DNA of 39,470 bases from Oscillatoriales cyanobacterium PMM_0080. Lineage in GTDB: Bacteria; Cyanobacteriota; Cyanobacteriia; Cyanobacteriales; Microcoleaceae. The first letter of the stretch is position 1. Every line of letters starts with the position of its first letter. Both the position numbers and the translations under genes were made by a program. The DNA is taken from the NCBI GenBank assembly GCA_949127775.1, contig CASBQF010000382.1:1-39470 (forward strand), written 5' to 3'. This document shows, one piece after another, positions 1 to 7,358 of this stretch. The notes under the pieces were generated by a model that was given only the letters and a program-made list of their open reading frames with translations, ran no database searches and was not told the DNA's origin.

Positions 1-2480
1 ATTTGATCTTGTGAATTATCTAACAAATCAATGATCGCTTTGTTGACTTTTGAAATATCAAGATCAAGTCTCTTGATTATACTGACAGCAGGAGTAATAC
101 TTATGTAATTATCTCGATTTTGACTGATTAAATCAATCAAAGCATCCAATACTTCTTGATTGTTGACTAAAGCATTATGATTTAGGCTTAGTTCGTCTAA
201 ATGTGAAATAGCGAGCGATTGAATCATAGAATTTTGACTATTTAAAAATGATATTAACTTACCAATAACCACTTTATCCAAAATCTTAGAATCCATTAAA
301 ATATTAACGATATCAAAACTTTTTATTTCGTATTGCTCATCTTCGTTCAATAAAGCATTAACTAAAAAATCAACAGCAATTTGGTTGAAATTATCATTTT
401 TTAAAGCTATTGTTGCTACTTCTATGGCACGTCCCTCATTATCATCTTTTAATAATTTAGGGATTAATACTTTTAAGCATTCATGCTCGGGGTTGATTTT
501 AAATAAAACTTCCAAAAGCCTAGATAGTTCGTATACTTCTAAATCAGTATTATTATTGATAACTTCATTTATAATATCACAGGCTTCTTTAGGAGCGTAA
601 TATTTTAACGATTCTATGATGAATTCCTCATAACCAGGAAACATTAATTTGTATACTTGTGTTTGTGAATTCTCATCCAAGCATACCAAATAAAGCCATT
701 CACTAATAAATTCTATTTCCCCATATTGACACGAGTAAACTATATTTAATGGTAGAAGCTTAAGCCGATACATATTTTTCCATTTATCTTCCTTAAGATT
801 GGTTATTGTGTCGATCAATTCTTTCTTTTGCACTACTGAAATGTGGGAACTTTCTAACCATAATATAGCTACTTCTAGCCATTGGATTTCAAAAATTCGA
901 TAACGCTCTATGAAAAATTGATAATTATCAATTAAAGATGCAAAATATTCCTGGAATGTAGGATGAAAGAATGCGTAAACAGCTTCATTTGTTGCATCTT
1001 CTATATCTACCAAATTCAGCCAACCGAGATCCCGGGCGAATTTAAAAAGCCTATCGTCCATTTGTTTTGCAATTAAACTCAGCGGCAACCGAAATCTAGC
1101 ATCGCTATCCAATCCTGCTATAGACAAACGACCTAGAGCTTGATGTAATTCTTCTTGTAAACTTGGTTGAGTTGCCCAATCAATAACCGTTTGGGATGGT
1201 TTCCATTCATAGAAATAGCTAACAAAGTGTTGATATAGTTCGGCTTTTGTTTCTGGTAATTCGGCTTGCTTATTCTTGCTGAATATTTGACAAAGTAGAG
1301 ATAAGCGAAGCGGATTTTTTACGAGTTGGCGGATGCGTTCTTTTTGCGGTTCTTGCAGTTTTTCCTGCAACTTCTGTCCCCGTTGAATATTTTTTGCTTC
1401 AGCAAACCACTGCCGAATAAAATCATCTACTTGCTCTTGTTTAAACTCCTGAGTTTTGTAAGTATCAAAGCCTGTGAGGGGATTGTTGACACGGGCATCC
1501 CAAACATTGGTTCGACAGGTCAAAACAACCCGCACATTACCCAACCAATCAGTAAGCTGGTTTCTGATTTCCTCTAAGGACAAACAACTATTCGCCCTTA
1601 CAGCCATTTCATCAACGCCATCGAGTAACAGCCACACTCCACCTTGACACAACCGTTTTTGTAGAGATGTTTTGTGAGACTTCTCTACATCAATATCAGG
1701 ATAAACCAAAGCCATAGCTTCCGGGAACCATTCCTGAAGAATATAGTCTTTCAGTGTCTTTCCTTGCAAACTTGCCAGCGCAATGCAAATCGGCAAATCT
1801 TGATTATTTTCCTGAATGCGAGTGGCGATTTTATCTAACAGCGTTGTCTTTCCTGCTCCTGGTTCGCCGACAATAGCAATATGCTTATTTTTTCCAGTAG
1901 GGTTTTGTCCAATAACGTCAGTCATGAATTCATCATGCTCGTAAATTCGGGTAACAACTTCCGGCTCTAATTGATGTAACAGTTCCATAGGCACATTGCC
2001 ACTGCGACGCTGCTGCTGTTTCCGTTCGATTAAACCTAGCGGTACAAAAACATTAACTTCAAATCCCATTTCTGTCGCTCTCCGTCTGAAGCGTTGCTCC
2101 TCTTGCTGCTCGTGTAGCATTTCTTGGCAAACTCGCTGCCAATCAATGGCAATGTTTGGCTGCGGATCTCGATCGGAATTATGTAAGTTGGAAGATTCGG
2201 CATATTCCTGTTCCAATTGCTTTCGCAATCTGCCAAAGTTTCCTTTACCTCCTTTGATTTCAAATTTCCTGTAAACTCTACCCATCGTTTTCTTGTAAGC
2301 TTCTAGATTTTGATACTTCAAAATTTCCAAAGCAATTGTGGGAGGACTTTCTTCAATATTCTGCCGAGCAAAACTTATCAAAAAGGCTTCTATTTCAGTA
2401 GTTGATAGCCTTAGCGTTTTATCAACAGCTTTCCTATTCAGAAAAATATCCCAACCGTTCCAGCAGCTTTCCAATTCCAT
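1..2480 (-). CDS. NACHT-type STAND NTPase with C-terminal helical repeats (3' end outside window)
   Basis: An uninterrupted reading frame on the minus strand starts at ATG 2480 and runs off the left edge after about 826 codons. An in-frame TAA lies six codons upstream, so no longer start is possible. Residues 1-110 form a small helical N-terminal domain. A Walker A loop GEPGAGKT is at residue 205, a Walker B LLLDGVDE ends at residue 291, and CRTNVWD follows as the sensor-like segment. These are the marks of the NACHT family of STAND NTPases. The rest, from about residue 420, is Leu/Ile/Asn-rich and helical, consistent with HEAT/ARM-like sensing repeats, though I see no strict repeat period. 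Bacterial NACHT proteins are known anti-phage sensors in some lineages; that role here is inference. The effector would have to be the N-terminal domain, whose family I do not recognise with certainty. Confidence 0.85.
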   Translation of the reverse strand, partial: MELESCWNGWDIFLNRKAVDKTLRLSTTEIEAFLISFARQNIEESPPTIALEILKYQNLEAYKKTMGRVYRKFEIKGGKGNFGRLRKQLEQEYAESSNLHNSDRDPQPNIAIDWQRVCQEMLHEQQEEQRFRRRATEMGFEVNVFVPLGLIERKQQQRRSGNVPMELLHQLEPEVVTRIYEHDEFMTDVIGQNPTGKNKHIAIVGEPGAGKTTLLDKIATRIQENNQDLPICIALASLQGKTLKDYILQEWFPEAMALVYPDIDVEKSHKTSLQKRLCQGGVWLLLDGVDEMAVRANSCLSLEEIRNQLTDWLGNVRVVLTCRTNVWDARVNNPLTGFDTYKTQEFKQEQVDDFIRQWFAEAKNIQRGQKLQEKLQEPQKERIRQLVKNPLRLSLLCQIFSKNKQAELPETKAELYQHFVSYFYEWKPSQTVIDWATQPSLQEELHQALGRLSIAGLDSDARFRLPLSLIAKQMDDRLFKFARDLGWLNLVDIEDATNEAVYAFFHPTFQEYFASLIDNYQFFIERYRIFEIQWLEVAILWLESSHISVVQKKELIDTITNLKEDKWKNMYRLKLLPLNIVYSCQYGEIEFISEWLYLVCLDENSQTQVYKLMFPGYEEFIIESLKYYAPKEACDIINEVINNNTDLEVYELSRLLEVLFKINPEHECLKVLIPKLLKDDNEGRAIEVATIALKNDNFNQIAVDFLVNALLNEDEQYEIKSFDIVNILMDSKILDKVVIGKLISFLNSQNSMIQSLAISHLDELSLNHNALVNNQEVLDALIDLISQNRDNYISITPAVSIIKRLDLDISKVNKAIIDLLDNSQDQ

Positions 2481-2595
2481 AGCTCTTTGTATCTGTTAGC
2501 ACCTTGCCATTGAAATGAGTCTAACGCATTAATCCCCTAAACGGGCAACTCGCTTCCAAAGTCTAAAACCCTTGTATAGAAATAGTTTCAGGATA

Positions 2596-2619
2596 TTGGT
2601 GGAATAAAACTTCCACCAA
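2596..2619 (+). terminator. Hairpin with T-run upstream of the HTH gene
   Basis: TTGGTGGAA and TTCCACCAA form a perfect 9-bp stem around a 6-nt loop, followed by TTTTG on the plus strand. No plus-strand gene ends just before it, so it could be an attenuator in the leader of the HTH gene or a relic terminator. Confidence 0.4.
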
Positions 2620-2720
2620 TTTTGCGGTTAGTGGAAATAACTGGGGACTGACACCCGCTAGCTAAACGCCTACTCTCGAATTAGTTCAACTCCGTAATTC
2701 AAAAGTCAGGTAATCGTTCT

Positions 2721-2993
2721 ATGACAGCCTTTCAACTCAGCCTTTTCCCAGACGAGCCACCTACTCCCCTCGACTCCCTTAACAAAAAGAGAAGGGTAAA
2801 ACTCCCATCCCAACCAACTGTAATTGAGCAATCCTGCACAACCCATAGAGCCGCACAACTGTTGGAGGTATCCACCACAACTCTCTACCGCGCTCGGAAA
2901 GAAGGCAAACCTTACCAGAAGGGCGCTTGGACTGCCACCGCTATTGGTGCAAACGCTTGGACAGTCATCTACAACCCCTTTAATTCCCACTAA
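2721..2993 (+). CDS. Small helix-turn-helix protein
   Basis: This 90-residue protein carries a clear helix-turn-helix in its second half: HRAAQLLEVSTTTLYRARKEG at about residues 42-62 reads like the recognition unit of MerR/excisionase-type (HTH_17-like) proteins. A basic, Trp-containing tail follows (QKGAWTATAIGANAWTV), which may form a wing. The N-terminal third is polar and contains KKRR. It is divergent from the NACHT gene, with 240 bp between them, and could regulate that gene, but nothing in the sequence proves this. No strong ribosome binding site precedes the ATG. It may equally be a stand-alone conserved cyanobacterial hypothetical. Confidence 0.6.
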   Translation: MTAFQLSLFPDEPPTPLDSLNKKRRVKLPSQPTVIEQSCTTHRAAQLLEVSTTTLYRARKEGKPYQKGAWTATAIGANAWTVIYNPFNSH

Positions 2994-3014
2994 CCCTAAT
3001 CGGAAATAAAACGA

Positions 3015-3227
3015 ATGCTATACGCCTTTGACTATGACAATTCTTTGTCTTCATTTCCCCACTTCCAAAGCGGAGAAATTGTCAACGAGTTAGAAACGAT
3101 CGCTATCGATATTCTAGAGATGATTTTAGGCGATCGCCCTTTCCACCATCCATCCCACCAAGGTCGATCGCACATCCCACACACTTACAAAAATTGTCAT
3201 AATCACAAGAAATTAAGGCTCTCCTGA
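3015..3227 (+). CDS. Hypothetical short ORF truncated by the ISL3 insertion
   Basis: A 70-codon frame starts 21 bp after the HTH gene. Its stop codon lies inside the left end of the insertion sequence. Removing the IS and one copy of the target duplication extends the frame by about 20 codons, to a stop overlapping the start of the Uma2 gene at 4504. The N-terminal half (VNELETIAIDILEMILGDRP) looks protein-like. The His-rich remainder does not. I recognise no family, and the ORF may be chance. Confidence 0.25.
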   Translation: MLYAFDYDNSLSSFPHFQSGEIVNELETIAIDILEMILGDRPFHHPSHQGRSHIPHTYKNCHNHKKLRLS

Positions 3228-4453
3228 CTTTATGGTGTATAATGTAACAAACAATACATTTACTGTCATGGACTTTTATTTGGACTATATATTAGACTTG
3301 CCTGGAGTGAAGGTTGAAAGTTGTACTCAAATTGAGGGAAGAATTTTATGAGGACTGATAATTGTAGGAGAAGGTATGGTTTGTCATCATTGTCAAAATT
3401 ATACCGAACAACTGCATCAGAATCGACCAATCTTAGTAAGAGATTTACCAGTGTTTGGTCGTTCTGTGTATTTAAAAATTCCACGAAGGCAGTTTTATTG
3501 TCCTAATTGCCAACGATATCCCACAGAAAAAATAGATTTTTTGGACATCAAAAGACGGCATACTCAACGATACGAACAAAATATTTATGAGCGTGTCAAA
3601 CAATCTAGCATGGAGCAAATTGGACGAGAAGAAGGACTGAGTTATCACGAAATAAAAGGAATATTTGATCAAGTAAATAAAACTCAAAAAAAAACGAATT
3701 GGGAACAGGCTAAACGAATTTCTCTGGACGAAATAAGTATGCGGAAAGGTCAAGGAAATTTTGTGACTGTAGTTAGTGATATTTCCGAAGGTAATTTAAT
3801 TGAAATGATTGATTCTCATTGTTCCGAAGAAATCATTGAAGTCCTGATGACACAAGCAATTGAGGTTCGAGAACAAGTTGAGGAGGTGAGTGTTGATATG
3901 TGGGGAGGATTTCCTAAAGTTATCAAAAAAGTATTTCCCAATGCTAAAGTTGTCATCGATCGTTTCCATGTAATGAAAGTAGTTAATAAAGACTTAAATA
4001 AATTACGTAGAGCAGCCGGAATAACGGATAGGCAAAGTAAATATTTATTGTTAAGTAATAGAGTGAATTTGAATCCAGAGCAGATTGATAGATTAAAATT
4101 AACGCTAAGTAAATCAGAATGCTTGAGAATTGCTTATGAGATGAAAGAAAAATTTAGAGAAATATATGAGACTAATTTGACAGTCAAAAAAGGGCAGAAA
4201 AAATTCAAAGAATGGTTAAATCATGCACAAGTATTTTTTAGAGAATCTGCATCAACAATTAAGAATCATTTTGAGGGTATTTGCAATTATTTTCTTCATC
4301 GCACAACAAGTGGAGTGATGGAAGGAATAAACAATCGAATTAAGTTAATAATGCGGCAAGGATATGGCTTTTCTAATTTTAATAATTTTAGGAATCGCGT
4401 ATTAGCTTGCTTTTCTGATTAGATAAAATTATCACCACAAGTTCAGGAGAGCC
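3217..4453 (+). mobile_element. ISL3-family insertion sequence, 1237 bp, with 8-bp target duplication
   Basis: The element is bounded by inverted repeats: GGCTCTCCTGA at 3217 and its complement, TCAGGAGAGCC, ending at 4453. It is flanked by direct repeats GAAATTAA at 3209-3216 and 4454-4461. An 8-bp duplication is the known habit of the ISL3 family and agrees with the transposase type. The element lies between the small HTH gene and a Uma2 gene, 50 bp ahead of the latter's start, so it has separated that gene from its native upstream region. Confidence 0.93.
3376..4422 (+). CDS. ISL3-family transposase, N-terminus cut off by a nonsense codon
   Basis: The 348-residue product keeps the zinc-binding N-terminal motif (CHHC at residues 3-6 and CPNC about 35 residues later). 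It also has an HTH-like stretch and the ISL3 DDE core: SLDEIS, then VSVDMWGGFPK with VVIDRFHVMKV, and a C-terminal GVMEGINNRIK carrying the catalytic Glu. The original gene very probably began at ATG 3268: the same frame encodes MDFYLDYILDLPGVKVESC, typical of ISL3 transposase N-termini, but is stopped by TGA at 3349-3351. Translation could restart at ATG 3376, which has AGGAG five bases upstream. Whether the shortened protein is active is unknown; it lacks 36 residues. Confidence 0.85.
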   Translation: MVCHHCQNYTEQLHQNRPILVRDLPVFGRSVYLKIPRRQFYCPNCQRYPTEKIDFLDIKRRHTQRYEQNIYERVKQSSMEQIGREEGLSYHEIKGIFDQVNKTQKKTNWEQAKRISLDEISMRKGQGNFVTVVSDISEGNLIEMIDSHCSEEIIEVLMTQAIEVREQVEEVSVDMWGGFPKVIKKVFPNAKVVIDRFHVMKVVNKDLNKLRRAAGITDRQSKYLLLSNRVNLNPEQIDRLKLTLSKSECLRIAYEMKEKFREIYETNLTVKKGQKKFKEWLNHAQVFFRESASTIKNHFEGICNYFLHRTTSGVMEGINNRIKLIMRQGYGFSNFNNFRNRVLACFSD

Positions 4454-4503
4454 GAAATTAATAGTCAGTTCAAATAGGAATACATTGCATCCAGGAGCAA
4501 ATT

Positions 4504-5091
4504 ATGATTGCTAATCGTGAAGACTATCAAAAAATGACGGCGGAAGAATACCTAGAATGGGAATCCAAGCAGGAATTTCGCCATGAATACATTGACGGAG
4601 AAATTCTGGCTATGACAGGAGTATCTCTGCCTCATAATGACATTGCTCTTAACTTCTACAGAGCTTTATATCCTCATTTACGTCAGAGAGGCTGTCGAGT
4701 TAATGTGTCAGATGCCAAAGTTCAGGCTCGTAAAAATAGTCGCTATTTCTATCCCGATTTAGTTATCAGTTTCGATCCAGATGATTTAAAAGCTCGCGAT
4801 TTAATTCAGAATCCGAAAGTTATTGTTGAGGTTATTTCTCCAAGTACAGCAACTTACGATCGCACAAAAAAGCTCAAATATTATCGCCAGATTCCGAGTT
4901 TGCAAGAATACGTCTTAGTTGATTCAGAAGAAATTACCGTTGAAGTTTATCGTCGAGGTGAAGGAAAAATGTGGCTCTATTACGTCTATGAAGCTGGAGA
5001 GGCGATCGCCCTAGCAAGCATTGAGTTTGAATGTGCGATCGAGCTTTTGTATGAAGGGGTTAGTTTTGAACAAGAGTTAGAGGCTGACTAA
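4504..5091 (+). CDS. Uma2-family (DUF820) putative endonuclease
   Basis: This 195-residue protein is a typical cyanobacterial Uma2/DUF820 member. It has an N-terminal MTAEEYLEWE with FRHEYIDGEIL, then YPDLVISFD and VIVEVISPSTATYDRTKK, which supply the acidic and lysine residues of a PD-(D/E)XK nuclease fold. YYRQIPSLQEYVLVD completes the family signature. These proteins occur in many copies in filamentous cyanobacteria and no cellular role is established. The ISL3 element ends 50 bp upstream, so its promoter may now lie within or next to the IS. A second Uma2 copy of a different subtype lies at 25.7 kb. Confidence 0.88.
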   Translation: MIANREDYQKMTAEEYLEWESKQEFRHEYIDGEILAMTGVSLPHNDIALNFYRALYPHLRQRGCRVNVSDAKVQARKNSRYFYPDLVISFDPDDLKARDLIQNPKVIVEVISPSTATYDRTKKLKYYRQIPSLQEYVLVDSEEITVEVYRRGEGKMWLYYVYEAGEAIALASIEFECAIELLYEGVSFEQELEAD

Positions 5092-5137
5092 TTCGCCTCA
5101 GCCACAACCGAAACAGAAGACATCGCTCGAATCTTCC

Positions 5138-5620
5138 TCAAGGCCCACCGATCAGTTTGTCTGATTCCCGTACCAGCAATTCATTGGCGATCGCCTGATT
5201 ATTTCTATAAATTTCCAATCGAATCGTGTTCCGGTCTGAATATTGGAAAGTTACAATATAGGTAATACCTCGATCGCGATCGGTGAAACGGTATTGCGGT
5301 CTGCTTGTCGTACCCTTAACATCAAAACCTGTTACGTTAATCTTACTACCATCTCGCTGATTTTTAACGTAAAGGATGTAATAAGCCGGTTCCCATGCCG
5401 AAAAAGAAGCCTGCCACTTCGAGTTAGAAAAGGTTCCCCGAATCGAAAACTGCCCCACGGTTATCGGACAGTTGTTCACCTCGTCATCAGTGCCCTTGCT
5501 GGTATCTAAACGAGCTTGACATGGCTGGTTGGGCTTGTCTGCTCTTGCTGCAAATGATAGAGATAAATAAAGCGGTAAAGTGCAAATTGTTGCCAATGCG
5601 ATCGCTTGAATTTTCATCAT
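5138..5620 (-). CDS. Secreted hypothetical protein
   Basis: This 160-residue protein begins with a signal peptide: MMK, a hydrophobic core IALATICTLPLYLSLSFA, then ARA before a polar DKPNQPC. The mature part has two cysteines (QPCQARL and NNCPITV) that could pair. It is rich in beta-type alternation (YYILYVKNQRDG, ITYIVTFQYSDRNTIRLEIY), suggesting a small beta-sandwich exported to the periplasm or outside. No catalytic motif is visible and I do not recognise a family. It converges on the Uma2 gene 46 bp away and diverges from the toxin-antitoxin pair. Confidence 0.7.
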   Translation of the reverse strand: MMKIQAIALATICTLPLYLSLSFAARADKPNQPCQARLDTSKGTDDEVNNCPITVGQFSIRGTFSNSKWQASFSAWEPAYYILYVKNQRDGSKINVTGFDVKGTTSRPQYRFTDRDRGITYIVTFQYSDRNTIRLEIYRNNQAIANELLVRESDKLIGGP

Positions 5621-5765
5621 TAATTTTACCTCAGTTATTGGTCGTTTTTAACTGCAACTTGTCAAAACAGTGCAGATTCAGCCACTTCTTTCACTACCCT
5701 ATCTCATCAAAAGCGATCGCCGTTACGTCAGATGAATGCTCCTCATCTACCCTAAAATTAATTTT

Positions 5766-5806
5766 GTTTAGCCTTGACTAAACGCACTGTTTAGCTTAAA
5801 CTAAAC
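5766..5806 (+). promoter_or_regulatory. Two tandem palindromic operators ahead of the toxin-antitoxin genes
   Basis: GTTTAG-N6-CTAAAC occurs twice, at 5766-5783 and 5789-5806, with identical 6-bp arms and centres 23 bp apart. The second copy ends two bases before the ATG of the toxin gene. Twin inverted repeats covering the start of a toxin-antitoxin operon are what an autorepressing HTH antitoxin usually binds; that this antitoxin binds them is inference. The arrangement leaves no room for a Shine-Dalgarno sequence at that ATG. Confidence 0.7.
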
Positions 5807-5808
5807 AA

Positions 5809-6183
5809 ATGTCTTGTAAAACTTACAACACCATCCATCCCAACGATCGACCAGGAATACGACCCCAAATTCTGACAGACTTGCTGGAGTTAGCAAAACT
5901 CAGCAAGCATAGCTGTTTGAAAAAAGCGATTGAAATGATTGCCGATTTACAAGCCAACGGCATGAATTCCAGATACAAAAAACATTTAGGTGGGCCTATT
6001 TACGAACTAAAATCTAGGGCAGAAGAAGGAGGCGCACGAGTTTATTTTTTCCAGATTTCTCAAACTGAATTTGCTCTATGCCGCGCTGAGTGCAAAACAG
6101 AAGATGCTGCTAGTGCTGCATTACTAAATTGGACAGCCGAAGTCATCCAAGCAGCCCGGAATGGACTACAAGTGTTAATATAA
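5809..6183 (+). CDS. HigB/RelE-like (phage Gp49-like) toxin
   Basis: This 124-residue protein has the core of the HigB/Gp49-like toxin family, a RelE-fold group known to cleave translated mRNA. LGGPIYELKSRAEEGGARVYFFQ at about residues 61-83 matches the family pattern of Leu-x-x-Gly-Leu-x-Glu-Leu-Arg followed by Arg-Val-x-Phe. It is followed by an XRE antitoxin 18 bp downstream, the toxin-first order typical of higBA. The N-terminal 40 residues are longer than in minimal RelE proteins. The ATG at 5809 directly abuts an operator and lacks a ribosome binding site, so the mRNA may be leaderless or the true start may lie downstream. Confidence 0.75.
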   Translation: MSCKTYNTIHPNDRPGIRPQILTDLLELAKLSKHSCLKKAIEMIADLQANGMNSRYKKHLGGPIYELKSRAEEGGARVYFFQISQTEFALCRAECKTEDAASAALLNWTAEVIQAARNGLQVLI

Positions 6184-6201
6184 TTTAATCGAGGGGAAAA
6201 A

Positions 6202-6588
6202 ATGACAAAAATTGATGGCAAAGTAAGCGATTTGTTGGCGGCAATTCTAGCCGAACCAGAATCAATGGTAGATGCCAATACTCCTGAAACTCTCACTCCG
6301 ACTACGGCAGAGGAATTAGCACAAAAATTGGAATATTTTCTCATTTTAGATAGTTTGGGAGAACTTCTTCAAAAAATTCGCAGCGATCGCGGATTGACTG
6401 TTAGAGAAATGGCGCGTGAAGTGCAAAAAAGTCCTGGGCGGATATCTCAAATTGAGGGAACACGCGATCGCATAGAATTGAAAACTCTAGCACAATATGC
6501 CAATGAGTTAGGCTATGATGTCCAAATTGCTCTCGTTCCGCGAAACGATCGCGAACCAGCTCTTTTTGCTCCCATTCCACTTTCGTAA
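6202..6588 (+). CDS. XRE-family HTH antitoxin (HigA-like)
   Basis: This 128-residue protein has an XRE-type helix-turn-helix in its C-terminal half: LGELLQKIRSDRGLTVREMA, then REVQKSPGRISQIEG and LKTLAQYANELGYDVQIALVP. This tail is typical of HigA-like antitoxins paired with Gp49-like toxins. The N-terminal 45 residues (VSDLLAAILAEPESMVDANTP) probably form the toxin-contacting helix. An SD-like GAGG lies upstream of the ATG. It forms an operon with the preceding toxin gene and probably represses it through the palindromes at 5766-5806. Confidence 0.8.
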   Translation: MTKIDGKVSDLLAAILAEPESMVDANTPETLTPTTAEELAQKLEYFLILDSLGELLQKIRSDRGLTVREMAREVQKSPGRISQIEGTRDRIELKTLAQYANELGYDVQIALVPRNDREPALFAPIPLS

Positions 6589-6641
6589 ACAATACTAAAA
6601 TCAGCTCAATACAATACGAAACCTAAATCTGGTAAGCAATC

Positions 6642-7268
6642 ATGCCCTTCAGTGCTTATAAAACCATCAGTTCAGTCCTCAAAGAATTTCAAATTACCTA
6701 CACCGAATCTAACTTCATAGTAGAAACAGAGTTTCATGTCTCTGACTATTTTCGAGAAGATTTGGAATTTACGATGCGAGAAGGAGTGGTTGATAATTCT
6801 GAATTTGCAATTTGCGAAAATTTGATTTATCCAGTCATCAAAGAAGTTTGGAAGCGCTATTATAGCGGATTTGTTTTGTGGAGCCATCAATCTCTCACCT
6901 ATGACCAATATCTTTCGGGATTTCCTGAATATATTTTGGCTAAACGTTCTTCATTGGGAAAAGTCGTCTTTGAACAACCTTACTTTTTGTTAGTTGAGGC
7001 GAAACAAGATAACTTTGAAAATGGATGGGCTCAATGTTTGGCTGAGATGATTGCCGCACAGCGACTGAATGCAAACTCAGAGCAAGATGTCTTTGGGATT
7101 GTATCAAATGGTGGAGTATGGCAGTTTGGCAAGCTGAAGTTAAATAGTTTTACTAAAAACAAACAGTCTTACTTAATTGATGACCTAAATAGACTATTTT
7201 CCACAATCAATTACGTGTTTCAACAGTGCGAATTGCTGCTGGATGCGGAAATGGGCGATCGCACTTAA
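6642..7268 (+). CDS. Conserved cyanobacterial hypothetical, PD-(D/E)XK-like
   Basis: The 208-residue product contains FPEYILAKRS at about residues 94-103, then YFLLVEAKQDNFENGWAQC with LAEMIAAQRLN at about 115-145. The spacing of an acidic residue before a beta strand ending Glu-Ala-Lys, then a helix with Gln, is the layout of restriction-endonuclease-like folds. I infer that fold rather than recognise a named family. Similar proteins of about 200 residues are, to my knowledge, scattered and uncharacterised in cyanobacteria. It follows the toxin-antitoxin pair by 53 bp on the same strand but has no clear functional link. No signal peptide or membrane segment is visible. Confidence 0.6.
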   Translation: MPFSAYKTISSVLKEFQITYTESNFIVETEFHVSDYFREDLEFTMREGVVDNSEFAICENLIYPVIKEVWKRYYSGFVLWSHQSLTYDQYLSGFPEYILAKRSSLGKVVFEQPYFLLVEAKQDNFENGWAQCLAEMIAAQRLNANSEQDVFGIVSNGGVWQFGKLKLNSFTKNKQSYLIDDLNRLFSTINYVFQQCELLLDAEMGDRT

Positions 7269-7297
7269 ACACTCCACACCTGCTGACAAAAGTTCGT

Positions 7298-7325
7298 GTT
7301 TCGACAGATTTTAACCTGTCGAAAC
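7298..7325. terminator. Hairpin between convergent genes
   Basis: GTTTCGACAG and CTGTCGAAAC form a perfect 10-bp stem around an 8-nt loop, followed by TGTTTG. It lies between a plus-strand gene and the convergent guaA, so it could stop transcription from either side. The T-run is weak. Confidence 0.5.
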
Positions 7326-7358
7326 TGTTTGTCCGCCTACTTAATGACTAACTAGCAA

